A stretch of 27,932 bases of DNA from CAZIKB01 sp964539665 (GTDB taxonomy: Bacteria > Zhuqueibacterota > Zhuqueibacteria > Oceanimicrobiales > Oceanimicrobiaceae): positions 1 through 27,932 of the forward strand of contig CAZIKB010000083.1 of assembly GCA_964539665.1 (NCBI GenBank), written 5' to 3'. This document shows, one piece after another, positions 26,121 to 27,932 of this stretch. The notes beneath the pieces were generated by a model, which was given only the letters and a program-made list of their open reading frames with translations, did not search any database and was not told where the DNA came from. Positions within the stretch are counted from its first letter, which is position 1, and each line of letters begins with the position of its first letter. Made by a program: the position numbers and the translations under genes.

Positions 26121-26529
26121 CCAATCCTGAATATTATGTAGTCTCCCAAATAGTAGTCTGCTTTTTACAATTTATATTGGATATATTATTATTTGTAACG
26201 ACAATACTCAGCCACGCCAAACGGTCACCGTCAACGCGCCTAAAAGAAAAACAACTTTGAGAGCCCTCTTGAACTCCAAAAGAAACAGAGTGTTTGGCGT
26301 CGAGTGCAGTATTAAATTATGTTACGATAGGCCATTTTTTTTGTAACATTCTTATTTGAAACAAATGCGACAAAATTCAGTTTTAAATTCAAATTGAATA
26401 AATCTTATTAAAAAAGAAAACTTATGATTCCAAAATCAGTTATCTTTAAAAATGTTGCCATTATATCTTCTTTTTTCTTCAATTATTATCACTGTTATTT
26501 TATAGCCTGCATAATTCACATAAAGTGAC
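26121..26529. other. Gene-free stretch at the strand switch
   Basis: No gene recognised on either strand; only short open frames, one of which runs through the inverted repeat at 26530-26622. It holds an imperfect inverted repeat (26195-26325) and AT-rich sequence. It separates the plus-strand core block from the minus-strand accessory genes. Confidence 0.6.
26193..26325 (-). repeat. Imperfect inverted repeat, possible degenerate attC
   Basis: Paired blocks from outside inwards are GTAAC (26195-26199) with GTTAC (26321-26325), AATACT (26203-26208) with AGTATT (26308-26313), and CGCCAAAC (26215-26222) with GTTTGGCG (26292-26299). Unpaired spacers separate them around a 69-nt loop. Read on the minus strand it ends CGTTACAA, resembling the CGTTACTT end of the better attC-like site at 27250. 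The left core box does not fit RYYYAAC, so the attC reading is weak. Confidence 0.4.
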
Positions 26530-26622
26530 AAATGTGCGACGCACTTCTTGAAATAAATGAAGTTATGCCTATTTTTAGCTTCACCGCTAAAAAAACTTAG
26601 TTTCCAAGTGCGTCGCACATTT
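26530..26622. repeat. 93-bp nested inverted-repeat element with GTGCGACGCAC ends
   Basis: Outer arms AAATGTGCGACGCACTT (26530-26546) and its perfect complement (26606-26622), 17 bp. Each arm itself contains the interrupted palindrome GTGCG-A/T-CGCAC. Inside, AAGTT/AACTT (26560-26564, 26594-26598) flank a perfect 8-bp hairpin TTTTTAGC-ttcacc-GCTAAAAA (26572-26593). It begins 7 bp beyond the toxin stop codon. It could be a REP/MITE-like dispersed element, a terminator, or a structured site of the cassette array. Confidence 0.75.
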
Positions 26623-26629
26623 AGGTAAT

Positions 26630-26911
26630 TTATGAATAATTCAGGATAGATTTATAATGTCCACCCAAAGCAAAAATATAAATATATTGATCATTGAATT
26701 TATAAATAATCCTATCTTTCTGTGAGAGGCGCCTCGACCATAAACCTGTCAAATTATGTTTTAATGCTTCTGGCTTTCCAAGTCCTTTAGTTGGATCTCC
26801 TCGTTGAAGCTCTTTGATAATCTTACAAAGATTTTTATGAAGTATCTTGTCTTTTACACGGATTTCTTCATATGCATCCCATGTTTTACCTTCAAATACT
26901 ATTGATCTCAT
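26630..26911 (-). CDS. yoeB: Toxin YoeB (Txe/YoeB family endoribonuclease)
   Basis: 93 residues with the RelE-like fold signature of YoeB: FEGKTWDAYEEIR, GDPTKGLGKPEALKHNLTGLWSRRLSQKDRIIYKF and GGHY. The catalytic residues of E. coli YoeB (E46, R59, R65, H83, Y84) are matched by E48, R61, R67, H85 and Y86. It is a ribosome-dependent mRNA interferase neutralised by its antitoxin. E. coli YoeB stops at the HY pair; here seven residues (KSILNYS) follow. It overlaps the antitoxin gene by 20 bp. All key residues are intact, so the toxin is probably functional. Confidence 0.93.
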   Translation of the reverse strand: MRSIVFEGKTWDAYEEIRVKDKILHKNLCKIIKELQRGDPTKGLGKPEALKHNLTGLWSRRLSQKDRIIYKFNDQYIYIFALGGHYKSILNYS

Positions 26912-27164
26912 TCATTTCTTCATTTGAAGGTTGATATCCATTTTTATTTTGGTGGGTAATTAATGAAGATGTAATTTGATTCATTAATGAAGAATTTTGA
27001 AGGATATATAAAGTTTCTTGATCTCGCTCCCAATCTTCTGCACTTATTACAACAAAATCTCTTCCAACTCTACGTTTGACCTTTAATGGTTGATGTTCAT
27101 TTATTGCTTTATCAACAAAAGTCTTTAGATTAGCACGAAACTTATTTACTGATAATTCTACCAT
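26892..27164 (-). CDS. yefM: Antitoxin YefM (Phd/YefM family)
   Basis: 90 residues. The N-terminal Phd/YefM DNA-binding and dimer domain (MVELSVNKFRANLKTFVDKAINEHQPLKVKRRVGRDFVVISAEDWERDQETLYIL) is followed by a flexible, toxin-binding C-terminus. It neutralises YoeB and, with it, represses the operon. GTGAGG lies about 7 nt before the ATG. The 5' position and overlap with yoeB match the standard order. A palindromic operator-like site lies 40-60 bp upstream. Confidence 0.93.
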   Translation of the reverse strand: MVELSVNKFRANLKTFVDKAINEHQPLKVKRRVGRDFVVISAEDWERDQETLYILQNSSLMNQITSSLITHQNKNGYQPSNEEMNEINSI

Positions 27165-27202
27165 ATTAACCTCACATATTTAATCAAAACTTAAACATTT
27201 AA

Positions 27203-27223
27203 ATGTACAACATATTGGTACAT
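27203..27223 (-). promoter_or_regulatory. Palindromic operator and promoter of yefM-yoeB
   Basis: ATGTAC-9 nt-GTACAT (27203-27208, 27218-27223) lies between a minus-strand TTGCAT and TACATT spaced by 17 bp. The palindrome thus covers the promoter spacer and -10 region, as expected for autoregulation by the YefM-YoeB complex. The promoter boxes themselves are weak matches. Confidence 0.5.
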
Positions 27224-27249
27224 AATGCAAGTATATTTTAACTATAGAA

Positions 27250-27383
27250 AAGTAACGATTATGCTAAGTTGCCGCAAGGATTATTTAAGCAATACTTTAG
27301 CAGACGCATAAAACCTATCAGAAACTACGGAACGCCCGATTCGCACCATCGTCCTTGCGGTCAACTTGAGCCAATTGTTAGGT
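27250..27383 (-). other. attC-like integron recombination site
   Basis: Read on the minus strand: R'' box ACCTAAC (27383-27377, fits RYYYAAC), 9-nt spacer, AAGTTGaCCGCAAGGA (27367-27352), a 71-nt variable region, TCCTTGCGGCAACTT (27280-27266), 9-nt spacer, then GTTACTT (27256-27250; fits GTTRRRY only in its first four bases). The arms pair over 15 bp with one extrahelical A, spacers are symmetric, and TAAC pairs with GTTA. It starts 18 nt after the DUF805 stop codon, the normal place for a cassette attC. Length 134 bp is within the known attC range. Confidence 0.6.
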
Positions 27384-27401
27384 GCTTTGTCTTACTGTTC
27401 G

Positions 27402-27932
27402 CTAAGAGGCTGCAATCGGATCTTCACCATATTTATTTGCCCCTACTGTTCCTCTTTGAAAGTAAAGAATGAAGGCCAAATAGATATTGTAAATTGGGAT
27501 TAGAAGTAGCCAAAAGTGTGACCCCGGTCGATCAAGATCATGGAATCGTTTGATTGCTAAAAAGCACCCTATAATTAAAGATAGCAAACCACTAATGACA
27601 AACAAAACGATTGAAATGCCATTCAATACATCAACCACTGGTGCGTTTGATTGCATGTCGGCGTTAATGTAGATGACTAAATACGTAACGATATTAATCA
27701 ACAATACCCACAAAAGATACTTAATCCTGTTAATTCGCCCGCTCAACTTGAATAGACGACCAATAGTTCCGTCTCTATTTATTAGTAATCCACTTAATAC
27801 TATCAAAATAAAGAAGGATAGGATACCATCAATAACATAAAGCTTAATAGTCTTTTTTGCACCGATGACTTTTTTTGTATAATTAGTGATTGACCGAAAA
27901 CCCCTATTTTTCGTAACAAGAGATAAATTAAG
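27402..27932 (-). CDS. DUF805 membrane protein (5' partial, runs off right edge)
   Basis: The frame is open from the stop at 27402-27404 to the window edge with no ATG, giving at least 177 codons, so the start lies outside. The DUF805 domain begins near LFKLSGRINRIKYLLWVLLI and has four hydrophobic helices with the family signature IKRFHDLDRPGSHFWLLLIPIYNIYLAFILYFQRGTVGANKYGEDP. About 50 residues upstream of it include a further hydrophobic helix (LYVIDGILSFFILIVLSGLLI) preceded by a basic stretch, not part of standard DUF805. Inner-membrane protein of unknown function. It is on the minus strand immediately before the attC-like site, so it is a candidate cassette gene. Confidence 0.8.
   Translation of the reverse strand, partial: LNLSLVTKNRGFRSITNYTKKVIGAKKTIKLYVIDGILSFFILIVLSGLLINRDGTIGRLFKLSGRINRIKYLLWVLLINIVTYLVIYINADMQSNAPVVDVLNGISIVLFVISGLLSLIIGCFLAIKRFHDLDRPGSHFWLLLIPIYNIYLAFILYFQRGTVGANKYGEDPIAAS

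Noticed and set aside
26436..26618. 60-codon minus-strand ORF
   Set aside because: It reads straight through the 93-bp inverted repeat and has no family-like sequence; it is an accident of the repeat.
26530..26622. Calling the 93-bp element a true attC site
   Set aside because: Its left box is ACCTAAA rather than RYYYAAC and its right box GTCACTT lacks GTT; the arms are continuous palindromes without spacers, so it is listed as a repeat only.
27269..27472. 67-codon plus-strand ORF across the attC-like site
   Set aside because: It is antisense to the end of the DUF805 gene and overlaps the folded site; no ribosome-binding site or family match.

Overview
The window reads as a chromosomal segment of a low-GC, Gram-negative-type bacterium of the FCB superphylum. 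The best guess is a Calditrichota, KSB1 or Marinimicrobia-like lineage, and this is inference. The pointers are a secreted multidomain protein ending in a type IX secretion (Por) sorting domain, a TrmD with the 'GHYKGVDER' form of its conserved loop, an S16 with a long acidic tail, a plant/cyanobacterial-type IspH, and frequent TTG or weak-SD starts. Every gene from 1 to 26120 is on the plus strand, and everything after it is on the minus strand.

Layout. (1) 3-2690: 3' part of a large T9SS cargo protein with an SGNH esterase domain nested inside a TIG domain, a dockerin-like repeat and a cohesin-like domain. (2) 3036-10392: a NhaD/CitMHS-type Na+/H+ antiporter directly followed by nuoJ-K-L-M-N, the proton-pumping half of complex I, behind a good sigma70-type promoter. 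The genes for the other complex I subunits are not here. (3) 10482-12916: an eIF2B/MtnA-fold protein whose catalytic Cys position is Ser, then leucyl aminopeptidase PepA. (4) 13142-17204: the classic translation/secretion cluster ffh-rpsP-khpA-rimM-trmD-rplS, closed by a strong intrinsic terminator. (5) 17693-18175: an adenosine-specific-kinase (DUF355) family gene with its own near-consensus promoter. (6) 18487-21492: an XPB-family helicase overlapping a Bax1 (DUF790) nuclease gene, then rlmH. (7) 21878-26120: ispH, then a 953-residue FAD/Fe-S D-2-hydroxyacid dehydrogenase.

The right end (about 26193-27932) is accessory in character. On the minus strand there is a DUF805 membrane-protein gene running off the window edge. 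Just past its stop codon is a 134-bp sequence with attC-site architecture: ACCTAAC at one end, GTTA at the other, symmetric 9-nt spacers, and a 15-bp stem with one extrahelical base. Then come a YefM-YoeB toxin-antitoxin operon with a palindromic operator, a 93-bp nested inverted repeat immediately after the toxin stop, an ORF-free stretch, and another imperfect inverted repeat. I read this as the distal end of an integron-like gene-cassette array abutting core chromosome. No integrase is visible; if one exists it should lie beyond the right edge.

Other non-coding structure includes a 283-bp element bounded by 28-bp imperfect inverted repeats between rlmH and ispH, tandem promoters that leave almost no leader on ispH, a hairpin in the presumed ffh leader, and a terminator-like hairpin just before the dehydrogenase. 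I saw no tRNA, rRNA, CRISPR array, transposase or phage gene.
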